From Protula sp. h YS-2021 (lineage: Eukaryota; Annelida; Polychaeta; Sabellida; Serpulidae), in the NCBI GenBank assembly GCA_949752745.1, contig OX457031.1:37731502-37795501 (forward strand): 64,000 nt of DNA, written 5' to 3'. The position numbers were made by a program, and so were the translations under genes. Shown here piece after piece: positions 47,001-57,627 of this stretch (positions are counted from its first letter, which is position 1; each line of letters begins with the position of its first letter). The notes below the pieces were generated by a model. That model saw nothing but the letters and a program-made list of their open reading frames with translations. It was not told the DNA's origin and searched no databases.

Positions 47001-47261
47001 ATGAACGAGCAGAACAACAGTTCCAGCACCGTACCGAGAGACCTGCCGTCCCGCTTCTATTGTTTTGAGTGTGGGAGGATCCGCTCGTCAGCGTTCTGGG
47101 CCCATAAAGCCAATAACTGGGCCTATCAGCCGTGCCTGTGGTGTAACTCAGTGCTCCGGTGTCACGCAGGATCTTATCACAGTTTTAAGTGCCCGGAACG
47201 GCCCTACCGTGACAGCAGGCATTGGGACCAGATCCGTTGTCGCTGCCGATATCCTTTTTAA
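47001..47261 (+). CDS. 86-aa Cys/His-rich leader ORF of the Ty3 element
   Basis: Starts at ATG 47001, just after a splice-acceptor-like TCGTTTCAG, and ends just before a donor-like GTGAGT (47264). It contains C-x2-C (YCFEC), C-x2-C (PCLWC), then Cys-His, His, Cys and a final CRC. The spacing suggests zinc binding, but not a standard knuckle. It lies where gypsy elements usually have an untranslated leader. It may be an accessory protein, a captured exon, or chance. I do not recognise a family. Confidence 0.4.
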   Translation: MNEQNNSSSTVPRDLPSRFYCFECGRIRSSAFWAHKANNWAYQPCLWCNSVLRCHAGSYHSFKCPERPYRDSRHWDQIRCRCRYPF

Positions 47262-47532
47262 TCGTGAGTATTCTTTTCATTATTTGAGGTAACAATCAGG
47301 TTCTAATATCCGTTCGCGAGAAAATCGAATGCAGTCATTCTCGGTCTGGCAACCTGTTTTTCCTCGAACTGAGAAAGTAATATCCACGTGGTGAAAATTG
47401 GTGATTTTAGAAAAGTTTCGGTTTTATCCTCGAAAGTTGAGGATAGAATCCCTATTCGGCATATTCATTGTGTTCTCTGATAAGGATATATTGTTTCAAG
47501 CTCGAGAAAGTAAAAGTTTTCGTACGTAAACT

Positions 47533-48666
47533 ATGGATAAAAGCTTTGATCAAAAACCGGAGGTAAGCGAGGAGGTCTGGCCGGATGGTCAAGATTGGGA
47601 GGATAGTGAGGTAGTGTTAGGGGCTTGTAAGAGGCTTAACAGCTACGAAGATTTGCCTGATACGGTTAAATGGGAGCCCAAACCCAAAATCAAGAGCGAA
47701 GATGGGGGATTTTACCGTTCAGTTTCGAAGAGTTCCGTGAAGTCTGCCTATGAGTTGGAAGAAAAAGAACGTGAAATTGAGCGAAGGGAGCGTATGCTTG
47801 AGAGAAAAGAGAAAGAGTATGAGCGGGAGATGAGATGGAAAGAAAAACAGTCCGGTGATAGGGAAAAGCAGCTTGAGGAAATGTTAGATAGGACAATTGC
47901 TGCGTTGGATGAAAGGGATAATTATATCGAGAGTAGGGAAGAAAGTGTTCGGGAATTGCAGGAAACTGTGAACCGTCTACGCGTGTTTATTGAGAAATTG
48001 CCTATTCCCCGTAGTCAAGAGTATCACGGTCCTACTCCCGAAGATCCACTCAAAAAACGTTTTTCTTTTTCTCAGCCTGCTCAACAGGCAGACGAATTAG
48101 ACGAGCCGTTGCATTCGGCAGCCAAGTCTTCATTTGTAGGAAAAAGTGGTGATTATGGGGTTGAACAGCCGTGTAAACCCCGGGGATTGGGTATTCATAG
48201 CGAAGGAAAGATGGGTTTTGAATATGGGTATGAAGCTGATACAGAGGAGGAAGATAATTGGGAAAAACAATATCTTTCTGACGCCAAAGTGCGCGCAAAA
48301 AGTCCTAGAATTCAGCATTTGTCAAGTCCCCGTGGTCCTGCTTTCTCTCGCTGTAGTACGCCCAAAGTCCCTGGTATAGATTTGCCTCCCATATTTCCGG
48401 AAGAAAAGGTCTCAGGTTTCGGGTGCCGGCCTCCTAGTGAGAGATCTAAGCTGCAAGAATTTGCAAATCCAAGATCTGTTCCTGAAGAACAAAGGCATAG
48501 GTCAGAACCATCGCCTACTCGTTACAAAAGTCCAGGTGCTTTTAAACCATATCATGAGGTTGCACCGGAATATGAGGGAAATGTAAATGTCATGCCCGGA
48601 GAAGTGCTAAGAAAATTTACTTCTCAGCCTTATAGCCGAAAAGACTACGTGGACCAAAATTCATAA
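47533..48666 (+). CDS. Ty3 element N-terminal gag-region ORF, coiled coil
   Basis: This 377-aa ORF starts at ATG 47533. It has an acidic N-terminus, and residues about 75-155 are a long Glu/Arg/Lys-rich heptad region (probable coiled coil). A Ser/Pro-rich C-terminal half follows. It ends at TAA 48664-48666, 20 bases before the ATG of the next gag piece, which is in a different frame. It is probably the N-terminal part of gag separated by a frameshift, or a separate structural ORF. No domain beyond the coiled coil is recognised. Confidence 0.6.
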   Translation: MDKSFDQKPEVSEEVWPDGQDWEDSEVVLGACKRLNSYEDLPDTVKWEPKPKIKSEDGGFYRSVSKSSVKSAYELEEKEREIERRERMLERKEKEYEREMRWKEKQSGDREKQLEEMLDRTIAALDERDNYIESREESVRELQETVNRLRVFIEKLPIPRSQEYHGPTPEDPLKKRFSFSQPAQQADELDEPLHSAAKSSFVGKSGDYGVEQPCKPRGLGIHSEGKMGFEYGYEADTEEEDNWEKQYLSDAKVRAKSPRIQHLSSPRGPAFSRCSTPKVPGIDLPPIFPEEKVSGFGCRPPSERSKLQEFANPRSVPEEQRHRSEPSPTRYKSPGAFKPYHEVAPEYEGNVNVMPGEVLRKFTSQPYSRKDYVDQNS

Positions 48667-48686
48667 GTCCACATGCAGCACATAGC

Positions 48687-49603
48687 ATGACCAGAGCGTT
48701 TCCAGTAGAGACAATCAGGAAACAAATAATTCTTCCCGATAAATATCAAGGAAACACACCGCTCTCTGACTATTTAGTCCATTTCGAGATGTGTGCTGAA
48801 TTAAACGGGTGGTCTGAACAAGAAATGGCCAAGTACTTAGCGTTTAGTTTGAGGGGTTCTGCTCAGAAATTGCTGGGTACATTGCATGGCGAGCAGGTAA
48901 GAGATTATTATTGAAAGCAGTTTTGGAAGAACGATTTGGTACCGAGGGACACACAGCAATTTTCCTGGCACAGCTGCAGGGACGTACTAAAAAAGACAAA
49001 GAGTCCTACCAGGAGCTGTCAGACGGCATATCCAGGTTAGTTGCGAAAGCCTATCCCACGGCTCCAAGTGACATGATCAAAATTCTTACCCTGCAGCACT
49101 TTATCGAAGCCCTACCCAATCGGGAGTTGCGAATGCGCATTAAACTCGAAAGACTGAGAAGTGTGCGTGAAACAGTTTTACTTGCGATTGAGTATGATGC
49201 GATCGAGAAGGCTGAGCAACAGAAAACTCCAGGTAAGAAATCGGTTAGAGAAATAAAGACCGAAACCGAGAGTTCTGCAAGCCAGCAGAGAGGTAAGAAA
49301 AAGGCTAAAGACAAGAGCAAGGTGCAATCCGAGCAAGAAGATAAAGGGAACAAGTCCAAAGGTTCGGGCAGCAGTGACATGAAAGCAGTAGCAGGTCAGT
49401 TGACCAAGCTTTTAAAGCAACTTGACCAGCAGATGTCAAAATTGTCCAGTGAAAAAGCCCAAAAACCTAAGAAGAAAGTTCCCCTTGATCAGGTAAAGTG
49501 CTATAATTGCAACAAAATGGAACATTACGCGTCGTCTTGCCCAGAAGAAAAACGTAAAGATAACAAGACGCGTGTAGAATCCAAAACTGATCAGGAAAAC
49601 TAA
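48687..49603 (+). pseudogene. Ty3 gag capsid and zinc knuckle, frameshifted
   Basis: Two overlapping frames together resemble a retrotransposon gag. 48687-48914 (ATG) holds the capsid-like start with 'WSEQEMAKYLAFSLRG', and 48911-49603 (no ATG) continues with the rest of the capsid-like region, a Lys/Glu-rich linker and one CCHC knuckle (CYNCNKMEHYASSC, about 49500-49542). The frame changes near 48905-48914 at an in-frame TGA, so this copy cannot make full gag without a frame change. The knuckle has Met where Gly is usual. The second frame ends at TAA 49601-49603 and overlaps the pol frame. Confidence 0.75.
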
Positions 49604-52600
49604 GCGAGACTGGTAGCGAGGTCCGTAGTCCAGTCTCTGAAAGCGAAATAGGACCTGTAAAAGAGCATTTCATAAACTCAAGCGTGCTTCAAACTGGTTT
49701 GTCAGGTTTATATATTAAAGGTACAGTGATAGGGACCGAGGTAGATTTTGTAATTGATACTGGGTTGTCTGTCACAATATTATCAAGAAGAATTTTTGAG
49801 AAAATACCCAAATCAAATCGGCCTGAAGTGCGAGAATATCGAGATAAGCTGACTTTAGCTGATGGCAGTAATTTGCCAGTTGTTGGGGTAGTTCATTTGC
49901 CTATAATTCTTGAAACTCCTGAAGTTGTTCATTCGACAGTTATTGCAGAAATCGAATCTGATGCCTTGTTAGGGATTGATTTCATGAAGGAAAAAGAGTG
50001 TGAATTAAATTATGGGGATGGATCTTTCGTGGTGCAAGGCAGCTCTCTGAGTTTCCGGGAAGAAACCGGAAAGAAAATGGCGTGTAGGGTGAAAGCGAGT
50101 GAAACTGTCGTTATTCCGCCACTTATTGAAGGTATTGTACCAGGCTTAGTTCACCAGAGGGGTGAAATGGCTAAGTGTGCAATGGCGGAACCTGTATCGT
50201 CGTTGAGTAGTCATGGAGTGTTGCTAAGCAAGAGTTTGGTAGATCCCAGCAGAGGTTTAGTTCCACTGACAGTGATGAATCCCTATAACGAACCTGTAGT
50301 TTTGAACAAAAACACCAACATGGCTATTGTTCACCCTGTCATTGATATTCATGGGTTTAAAGACGGAAAAGATAATGCTTCCTCCGTTAACCAAGTTTCT
50401 CACGAAATCTCGGACGAGAATAGTGATAACGAGGTCAGGGGCGATATACAGGGTCCTTTACCAAAGCATTTGCAAGAACTGTTTGACCGTAGTTTTGCAT
50501 CCCTAAAATTAGAACAGAGTAACCAGGTTAGGAACACATTGTTTAAGTTCCAAGATGTGTTCTCTTCCGGTCCGACTGATATAGGAAGAACTGGTATAGT
50601 CAAACATAAAATTGACACTGGGGATAACAAACCGGTCAGATTGCCCCCTAGAAAAGTTCCCATCCATTTACGCGAAGCCGTAGATAAGGAGATTGACAGG
50701 CTGTTAGAAATGAAAGTTATTCGGCCCTCCTCATCTCCGTGGTCCTCGTGTATGGTGGTCGTTCGAAAGGCAAACGGAGAAATAAGAATTTGTCTAGACG
50801 TTAGGGCTGTGAATGCAAGATCAAAGTACGACAGCTTCCCTTTGCCCCGTATAGATACTTGTCTTGAGAGTATGCATGGTTCCAGGTTCTACAATGTGTT
50901 AGATTTAGCCAGTGGCTTCCATCAGATAGAGCTTGACCCGAGAGATGCATGTAAAACAAGTTTTGCGGTGCCGGGTAGGGGGGCTTTTGAGTTTGAAACT
51001 CTTCCATTTGGCTTACACTCAGGTCCTAGTACATGTCAGCGTTTAATGGAACTGATAATGGCTGGCCTAAGCTGGAAAATAGTCCTCATTTATATGGATG
51101 ACTTAATAGTATACGGCAAAACGTTTGAAAAAACTTTCGAAAATCTCGAACAAGTCCTAGACAGACTACTTCGGGCTAACCTGAAAGTCAAAACGTCCAA
51201 ATGCATCTTATTCCAGCGGTCAGTATCGTTCCTAGGTCACATTGTGTCCGAAGAAGGTATTTCCACTTGCCCTGAGAAAATTAGAAAGGTACGAGAGTGG
51301 CCAGTACCAAAGAACCTCACAGAAGTAAAAGGGTTTCTTGGTCTTTGTTCATACTACAAGAGCTTTATTAAGAAGTATGGAGACGTTGCTAAACCCTTGA
51401 ATGATCTGTCTAGAAAAGACCAAGAATTCGTGTGGTCAGAGAAAAGTCAGAGTAGTTTTGATGCACTGAAAGACTTGCTGACCACAACACCTATTTTGGC
51501 ATATCCAAACGATGAAGGTCAATTTATCTTAGATACGGATGCGAGCAATCACAGTATTTCCGGTATTCTAAGTCAGGTGCAAGACGGCGTCGAGAAAGTC
51601 ATCAGTTATGGCTCCCGTACTTTAAATAAGTCGGAGGTTAATTACTGTACGACGAGACGTGAATTGTTGGCAGTTGTGTATTTTGTACCGTATTACAAAC
51701 ACTTCTTGCTGGCTAGAAAGTTTCTCCTAAGAACAGACCATTCCTCTCTACTCTACCTATTTAGATGGCGTTCGCCAGAGGGGCAAATCGCCAGATGGTT
51801 AGAGATATTGGGTCCATTTGATTTTGATATCAAACACAGAGCTGGGAAATTGCATCAGAATGCCGATTCCTTGTCTCGGATTCCATGTGCACAGTGTGGG
51901 GAGGGAGTGGATTCTGAAGAATTTGAGTATGTTGAAGATAGAAGACAGAAAGCTAAAGAGATCTTAAAAAAGATCACGAAAAACCGATCGAAATCTAGGG
52001 AAAATTCAATCAAAAAAAATAATTTGGCACAGGGACACCAAACCAGACGGGTTAGGGGTGTTTTAGGATCATCAGAAAGCCAAAATGCTATTGAGAATTG
52101 CGTTCAAAGTATTGATCAGGTATCCAATGGTATTGATACAGTGGCTCAGACCGATGCAAAGTCTGGAGATGATCACAGCCAAAATTCGAACTGGTTGAAA
52201 GGTTATTCTCCCGAGGATTTGCGAAAAATGCAAATGGAGGATAATAAAATTTCCTACATTTTGGAAAAGTTTGAGAACAATGAACCTAAACCGAGCTGGG
52301 ATGAAATATCTCCCGAAAGTCCAGCCATTAAAGCATTATGGGCTGATTGGGAAAGATTGAAAGTAGAAAATGGTGTCTTATATAGGGCTTTCTACAGTGA
52401 AAACAAGGTGGGAGAAGTCTGGCAACTAGTACTCCCAAGAATACTAGTCCTCGGTGTATTATCTGCATTGCACGATAGTCCGAGTGGTAGTCATGTGGGA
52501 GTTGACAAAACATTGGGTTCTGTGCGAAGTAGGGTGTACTGGTATGGTTTTAAGAGAGATGTGATAGACTGGGTTCGAAACTGCCATAAATGCAACTCTC

Positions 52601-53976
52601 GAAAGCCACATCCAAACAAGAAAAACACCCTCCTGAAGCCTTTTCCTGTAGGAGCACCCATGGAAAGAATTGCCCTCGATATTTCCGGTAAATGGCCGAA
52701 AACCGAACGTGGAAATCAGTATATATTGGTTATTGGTGACTATTTTACAAAGTTTATAGAAGCATTTCCAATTCCCAATATGGAAGCTGTTACGGTGGCA
52801 AATGTCTTGGTTAAAGAATTTATACTTAGGTACGGCACCCCACGTATGATTCTGAGTGACCAGGGTTCACAGTTCATGTCTGGTTTGTACCGAGAAATGT
52901 GTCAGTTGTTGCAAATTGATCAGGTTCGTACAACTATTTACAGGCCGCAGACTGATGGGTATATCGAACGGGCAAATGCCTCTATCGAAAGTCTACTTTC
53001 CCTTCTTGTGGATGAAAATCAGAGAAATTGGGACGAAAAACTAAGTTTCGTAATGTCTGCGTACAGAAACACGCCCCAAAAGTCCACAGGTCTTTCCCCC
53101 AATATGGTCATGTTTGGCCGTGCCACAGAAATGCCCCTTGATTTGATTATTGGCAGGCCAAAGACAGATTATTTCCCGGATGAACATGCGTACGTCAAAG
53201 ATTTGAGGGGAAAATTTGAGCAAGCCTATGAAATAGCAAGAAAGAACATTAAGGTGGCTGCAGAGAGACATAAACGTGATTATGACGTCAGGGCAAAAGC
53301 CAGTTCTTTCAGCGTAGGGACCAGAACGTGGGTACATATCCCTCGCAAAAAGTCCGGTTTATCGCCCAAACTTATGTGCAAATGGCAGGGTCCTTTTACA
53401 ATTATTGAGAGGATAGGGGATGTAAACTATAAAGTACAGTTAAATCTCCGTACTAAGCCCAAAATAATGCACAGGGACAGGTTAAGACCTTATTTCGGTC
53501 CTAATCCCAACGTCAGTCTGCCTGTGGATAAAAACGAATCTTCCCAGAGACAGAATTCTGATTCCGAAACCCTCACGGCAGACGAACACACAGACGAACG
53601 TAAAACTGTGGGAAGTGATCCAAACTGTGATCAGAATCTAGGTCTGGGAAAAGATTCTAAGAGTGAGATCTCACAAGCTGATGACAGCTCGTCTAGCAGT
53701 GACTCAATTCCACCTAGGCGTAAGTTAGTGAAAGTGAAATTGAAAGACCCAAGTTCTGATGAGAAAAGTTTGCCAATTTCGGGTGCTGGCGATCGCTCAG
53801 ATAAAGAAAATTCGGACGAAATAGGAAAATCTGACGGTCAACCTAAAGTGACGACCGATCCGGATAAAAATCGACCAATTACGGGTGATTCGGACAAGTT
53901 ACAGTCGCCAGTTAAAGCGCCACGACGCTCGAAGCGATTGAGAAAAGCCCCGAAAAGATTTGCTGATTCTGATTAA
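49591..53976 (+). CDS. pol: Ty3/gypsy pol polyprotein (PR-RT-RH-IN)
   Basis: The frame is open from 49591, has no early ATG and is -1 relative to gag, so expression by -1 frameshifting is likely. A GGAAAAC heptamer at 49594-49600 directly precedes the gag stop. Counting residues from 49684: the protease motif DTG is near 25-27, but followed by Leu where Ala or Ser is usual; RT has YMDD near 469; RNase H has 'DTDASN' near 617. The integrase has an HHCC zinc finger near 925-965, then catalytic D (LDISGKW, ~998), D (SDQGSQF, ~1058) and E (GYIERAN, ~1094). A GPF/Y-like module (KWQGPFTI) is near 1235. A ~150-residue Ser/Asp/Lys-rich tail ends with a basic Arg/Lys segment. No chromodomain and no env. 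No stop or frameshift interrupts it. Confidence 0.93.
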   Translation, partial: SGKLSETGSEVRSPVSESEIGPVKEHFINSSVLQTGLSGLYIKGTVIGTEVDFVIDTGLSVTILSRRIFEKIPKSNRPEVREYRDKLTLADGSNLPVVGVVHLPIILETPEVVHSTVIAEIESDALLGIDFMKEKECELNYGDGSFVVQGSSLSFREETGKKMACRVKASETVVIPPLIEGIVPGLVHQRGEMAKCAMAEPVSSLSSHGVLLSKSLVDPSRGLVPLTVMNPYNEPVVLNKNTNMAIVHPVIDIHGFKDGKDNASSVNQVSHEISDENSDNEVRGDIQGPLPKHLQELFDRSFASLKLEQSNQVRNTLFKFQDVFSSGPTDIGRTGIVKHKIDTGDNKPVRLPPRKVPIHLREAVDKEIDRLLEMKVIRPSSSPWSSCMVVVRKANGEIRICLDVRAVNARSKYDSFPLPRIDTCLESMHGSRFYNVLDLASGFHQIELDPRDACKTSFAVPGRGAFEFETLPFGLHSGPSTCQRLMELIMAGLSWKIVLIYMDDLIVYGKTFEKTFENLEQVLDRLLRANLKVKTSKCILFQRSVSFLGHIVSEEGISTCPEKIRKVREWPVPKNLTEVKGFLGLCSYYKSFIKKYGDVAKPLNDLSRKDQEFVWSEKSQSSFDALKDLLTTTPILAYPNDEGQFILDTDASNHSISGILSQVQDGVEKVISYGSRTLNKSEVNYCTTRRELLAVVYFVPYYKHFLLARKFLLRTDHSSLLYLFRWRSPEGQIARWLEILGPFDFDIKHRAGKLHQNADSLSRIPCAQCGEGVDSEEFEYVEDRRQKAKEILKKITKNRSKSRENSIKKNNLAQGHQTRRVRGVLGSSESQNAIENCVQSIDQVSNGIDTVAQTDAKSGDDHSQNSNWLKGYSPEDLRKMQMEDNKISYILEKFENNEPKPSWDEISPESPAIKALWADWERLKVENGVLYRAFYSENKVGEVWQLVLPRILVLGVLSALHDSPSGSHVGVDKTLGSVRSRVYWYGFKRDVIDWVRNCHKCNSRKPHPNKKNTLLKPFPVGAPMERIALDISGKWPKTERGNQYILVIGDYFTKFIEAFPIPNMEAVTVANVLVKEFILRYGTPRMILSDQGSQFMSGLYREMCQLLQIDQVRTTIYRPQTDGYIERANASIESLLSLLVDENQRNWDEKLSFVMSAYRNTPQKSTGLSPNMVMFGRATEMPLDLIIGRPKTDYFPDEHAYVKDLRGKFEQAYEIARKNIKVAAERHKRDYDVRAKASSFSVGTRTWVHIPRKKSGLSPKLMCKWQGPFTIIERIGDVNYKVQLNLRTKPKIMHRDRLRPYFGPNPNVSLPVDKNESSQRQNSDSETLTADEHTDERKTVGSDPNCDQNLGLGKDSKSEISQADDSSSSSDSIPPRRKLVKVKLKDPSSDEKSLPISGAGDRSDKENSDEIGKSDGQPKVTTDPDKNRPITGDSDKLQSPVKAPRRSKRLRKAPKRFADSD

Positions 53977-54172
53977 AATGTAAATTTTGTACATAGAACA
54001 TAGGGAGATACATAAAGTTGCTAAAAAAAAAAACCATCTCCCACAAGAAGAAAGAGTATGTTATTGCCTTGTTTGTTAGTTTAGTTGTTTGGAAAGTCAG
54101 TGACTTCACATAAACAAGTGATACAGGAGTGTAACTGATTAAGTTTTATGATCTCATTCCGGACGTATTTAG
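53977..54172 (+). other. 3' UTR of the Ty3 element up to the inverted LTR
   Basis: Contains candidate polypurine tracts (ATAGGGAGA near 54000, the A11 run near 54023 and AGAAGAAAGAG near 54047). None is directly next to an LTR start, as an intact 3' end would require. Confidence 0.5.
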
Positions 54173-55042
54173 TGTCGCCACCCTCGTAATACTGCCAATT
54201 AGAGAACCGACAGTACGACGACGGTGTCGCTTGGGGAGGTCGATAAAGGGTTGTTTTACTGTGTGTTGCCACCCCAATTAGCAACACGACCCTCGTTCGC
54301 TTACTATCCGAAGAGTGGCAAAGATGCACTCTTCAGCTAGTGAAAAGCGCGACTCTTCGAGCCTTAAATGATGAAAAGAAGAGTTAGAAAAGGTGCACTT
54401 TTTGCCAAGTTAAAAAGTGCGACTCTTCGGGGCTGTTTCTTTCAGAAACAGCTTCTTTAATCCAAAACTGAACTTCAATAAAAAGACATAACTTTTATCG
54501 GTGATCTTTAAATTTATTCCACTATTTCTTAACAGATTTCCTTTCACAGATTTCTACCTTGCTAGCTTTATTCTCGGTTTCCACAATGGCTGTAGGGTAA
54601 AAGCGAGCTCTCTTTTTCTTGCTCTATCTCTTTCAGTCTCTATTTGCCTGTCTGCCCTCTCCAGCCTCGCCGGGGAGTTTTATTCCCCGGCTATCCAGAG
54701 AGGGACTCCCCATACAGCCAATGAGAAATCGAATTGACCCGCGGAGGAATCTGGATATGACAACATTGCTAATCAGTTATAAAGAAATCATAAGAAAATA
54801 TTCAGAATACGAAGAGAGTGGCGGAGCTCTTTCCGAAAAACATTGCCTAAAAAGGGAATGGGTCTCGGGTCGTTGGCAGCCGGGAGAGTTTTGGGGCCTA
54901 TTTTTTATGCTGCCAAGCCAATGGGGCCGTATTTTTCGATGGTCACGTCCAGAAACCTTGCCAGGCCCGTATTCTAAAAATCTCTAAAAATTCTAACCAA
55001 AATATTTAAAAGGAAGAGGGCGACAACTCTAGGGTTCTCACA
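54173..55042 (-). repeat. second LTR, inverted relative to the 5' LTR, 870 bp
   Basis: Reads TGTCGCCACCC...GGTTCTCACA on the plus strand, the reverse complement of the 5' LTR with scattered differences (for example in the TTTTC..AAC..CTTC segment near 54380). The inner flank lacks the primer-binding site that a second, minus-strand element would have. The two flanks (GTATTTAG and ATATGTCT) do not form a target duplication. Confidence 0.9.
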
Positions 55043-57627
55043 ATATGTCTCCATGTTTTTAAAATAAGGAACGTTTATATGGTTTTTACCTGTCTCAAAT
55101 AACGATGGAAGTTTTCCCTTTTGTTCGGAAGCATCCTGCAGCACTAATACAACAAGGTTTACCTGTAGACACAGAATAAGCGTTCCATCACAATAGTGTA
55201 TTTATTTTGGACTCCACAAATGCACATTTGTCAGAATATAAATTTTTAATTTCGATTCCGTGTGAGTGTGGTGGAGTTACAAGTGGTAAATGGCATTCTG
55301 TTATCCTGTTGATATATTTCGTTTTCCATTCACTTACGCTGTGCTTGAACGGCCCGATCGATTCGTCAGGATTCGGCATATTTATTGTTGATAATGATCA
55401 TGAGGTCAAATATGAAATTGGTAAGGCTATGTGAAACGATCACATATGTCTTTATTGATTGTTGATATTTATGCCGCGGAATCAGCAAGAATCAACCCTT
55501 ATCTCGCTCCCTAATGGGGACACTGGGGTTAATGAGGTTTCCAGTTGTACCTTATCTAAAATTTAACTCGTCTTCACCTATCGCTGAAATACGGAGCATA
55601 ATTTCGGAATATTTTGAAACTTATTAATATGTTGACTTTCAGCTGCATGACATTCTTTACACCTATTTCTTTACATCCATAATTCTTCGGTTAATGAAAC
55701 ATAACAATCTAGTACATAAATGAGAGAATAAGCATAAGAACATGTGCTGTTGTTTGTAGTGTCAAGTAAAGAAGCAACCTTTCTTAGTTTTATCGCAATA
55801 TTATTGTTTGTAATAAAAGTCTTGTTATTGGCATGAATGCAGTTTGAAAAATAGATATAAATAAGGTATTTATATTGAAGTAATCTAAAGAGTCTTTAAA
55901 CGAATCTCTAATTGTGCTCTTTACTTGATCTCTGAATGTGCTCTTTACTTGCTTCTACTGTCTCATAAAAATACAATAGCATAACGTTAAATAATGAATA
56001 ATAAGTCACCAGACGCAAATTTGTTCTCAAATTAAAAAGATATATAATTTGAACGATATATGTTGACAACTTGTAGTTACGCAACATAGGATTTGTAAAG
56101 GTATCACCCTTCACCTTTCGTTTAATAGCGAATTTATTTTCCTAAGTTATTTAAGTGATCATAGCTTCAGCTGACAAAGAAACGTTTAAACTTGCAGAAT
56201 AGAGCGAGTTGTTGAGATAACTATCAATTTAAATTTAAAACAATATAACTAAAATGGCTTAACATAAAGGATATAAATGAAATTGTCTCAATGGCTAAAG
56301 TGAAATTGTGAAATTACACAAAAAAGTTCTCCTTTTTCTGATTTTTTGATTTCAAAATAAACTTTTACTCACCCGTAAAGACGAATACACATGCCATTAC
56401 CTACCGAGGTGCAAGTCGTATCCGTTTTTCTTAAATAAGTTCTTACCGCCATATTCTCCACCAGTCCATCCAACAACATATTATTCAAACCGCCGAGCAA
56501 TAATTCCAATAAAATATTTCTGAATTAGTTTTTATTGTCGCCTGCTCTATTTAGCTCTTCAAAACTGTGAAGCACCAATTGTGTCTGTCTTAATACCTAT
56601 ACATCATTTAATTTGAAAATCACATATGGCTTTTATGAACGCACAATTGCATTATCCATAATATTCAGCCGCATAAGAATTCGACAAAATTAGGAAGCGA
56701 GGTAAGCTGAGACTGAAGATGGTTTTACAGTGTCGCAAGTATACAAAGAAAATTAATTCAGGATAGGGATTGTTTTACACAAAAAATATAACAATTGTGT
56801 ATAAGCCTTGTAAAATAGATTCATTTATAGAAACAAATCAAAATTCCTTTGGCCTCTGCCCGAACCAGTTAGGATGAGATACCTTATTTGAAAAAGATAA
56901 AATTTCAATTTTGAATGAAATGCAAATTTCGTTCCCCGTTTTCTCTCATTTTCTAGGTTCCTCATATTAAGGTCATTCATATGGTATGTTTCTGTCTGTA
57001 TGTTTAACAATTTAGCAGCCACATAATGAACAGATTTTTAAGAGATGTCCCTTTTAAAATGTATTTGCAAAAACACTGTATTTATGAACCACTTATAATG
57101 CGCCTTATAGAAATTTGTGTGATTCAAATTAACCCCAATTAAATGAAGTTTGTGCATTAGTTGAATTTTAAGTTCAATCGATTTTAAGCGCGGGAAACTT
57201 TCTAATGTTATTTCCTGTTCACACATGTGGCTTCAAGTCAGAATAAATGTTGATGATAGCCTTGCAGCAAGGCAACATCAGACACACACTTTTACACAAA
57301 TTTTATTTATTCTTTTCATTAACACATTTACTTTATATGTTAGTTAATTGGATCTAATAGTATATTACAAGTCGGCTCCTTTTCAACAACCTTTTCAGTT
57401 TTAAAAATTAGGACGCAACCCACAAAAAGGCATATATCAGTTTGATTTCAACAAAGTAACACATTAACCAGGAAAAGCTATTATAAGCAAATAAAACAGT
57501 ATCTTTTCTTGTAAAACACGACAGTTTATTTCACGTTTCTGTGTAAATAAAGTCACATAAATGTTTATAAGATTGCAATACACTTCTACCACGATATAAA
57601 AACACAAGTTAACATATGGTTTTCTTA
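55043..57627. other. AT-rich intergenic region
   Basis: No supported gene, repeat array or mobile element. Open frames here are short and compositionally AT-driven. The 3' UTR of the minus-strand TIR receptor lies just below 57628. Confidence 0.5.

Larger units (their letters stand above)
46006..55042 (+). mobile_element. Ty3/gypsy retrotransposon with inverted terminal LTRs
   Basis: 5' LTR, primer-binding site, a small Cys-rich leader ORF, a broken gag, intact pol (protease, RT, RNase H, integrase) and a 3' UTR are all on the plus strand. The terminal repeat at the 3' side (54173-55042) matches the 5' LTR in reverse orientation. No LTR in the expected orientation follows pol, and no target duplication matches either outer flank (TATAG left, ATATG right). 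There is no env. The near-identity of the LTRs indicates a young element or recent rearrangement. Confidence 0.88.

Noticed and set aside
54173..55042. Right LTR as the 5' LTR of a second, minus-strand element
   Set aside because: The adjacent inner sequence lacks the TGGCGCAGTC primer-binding site, and no minus-strand gag or pol is present.
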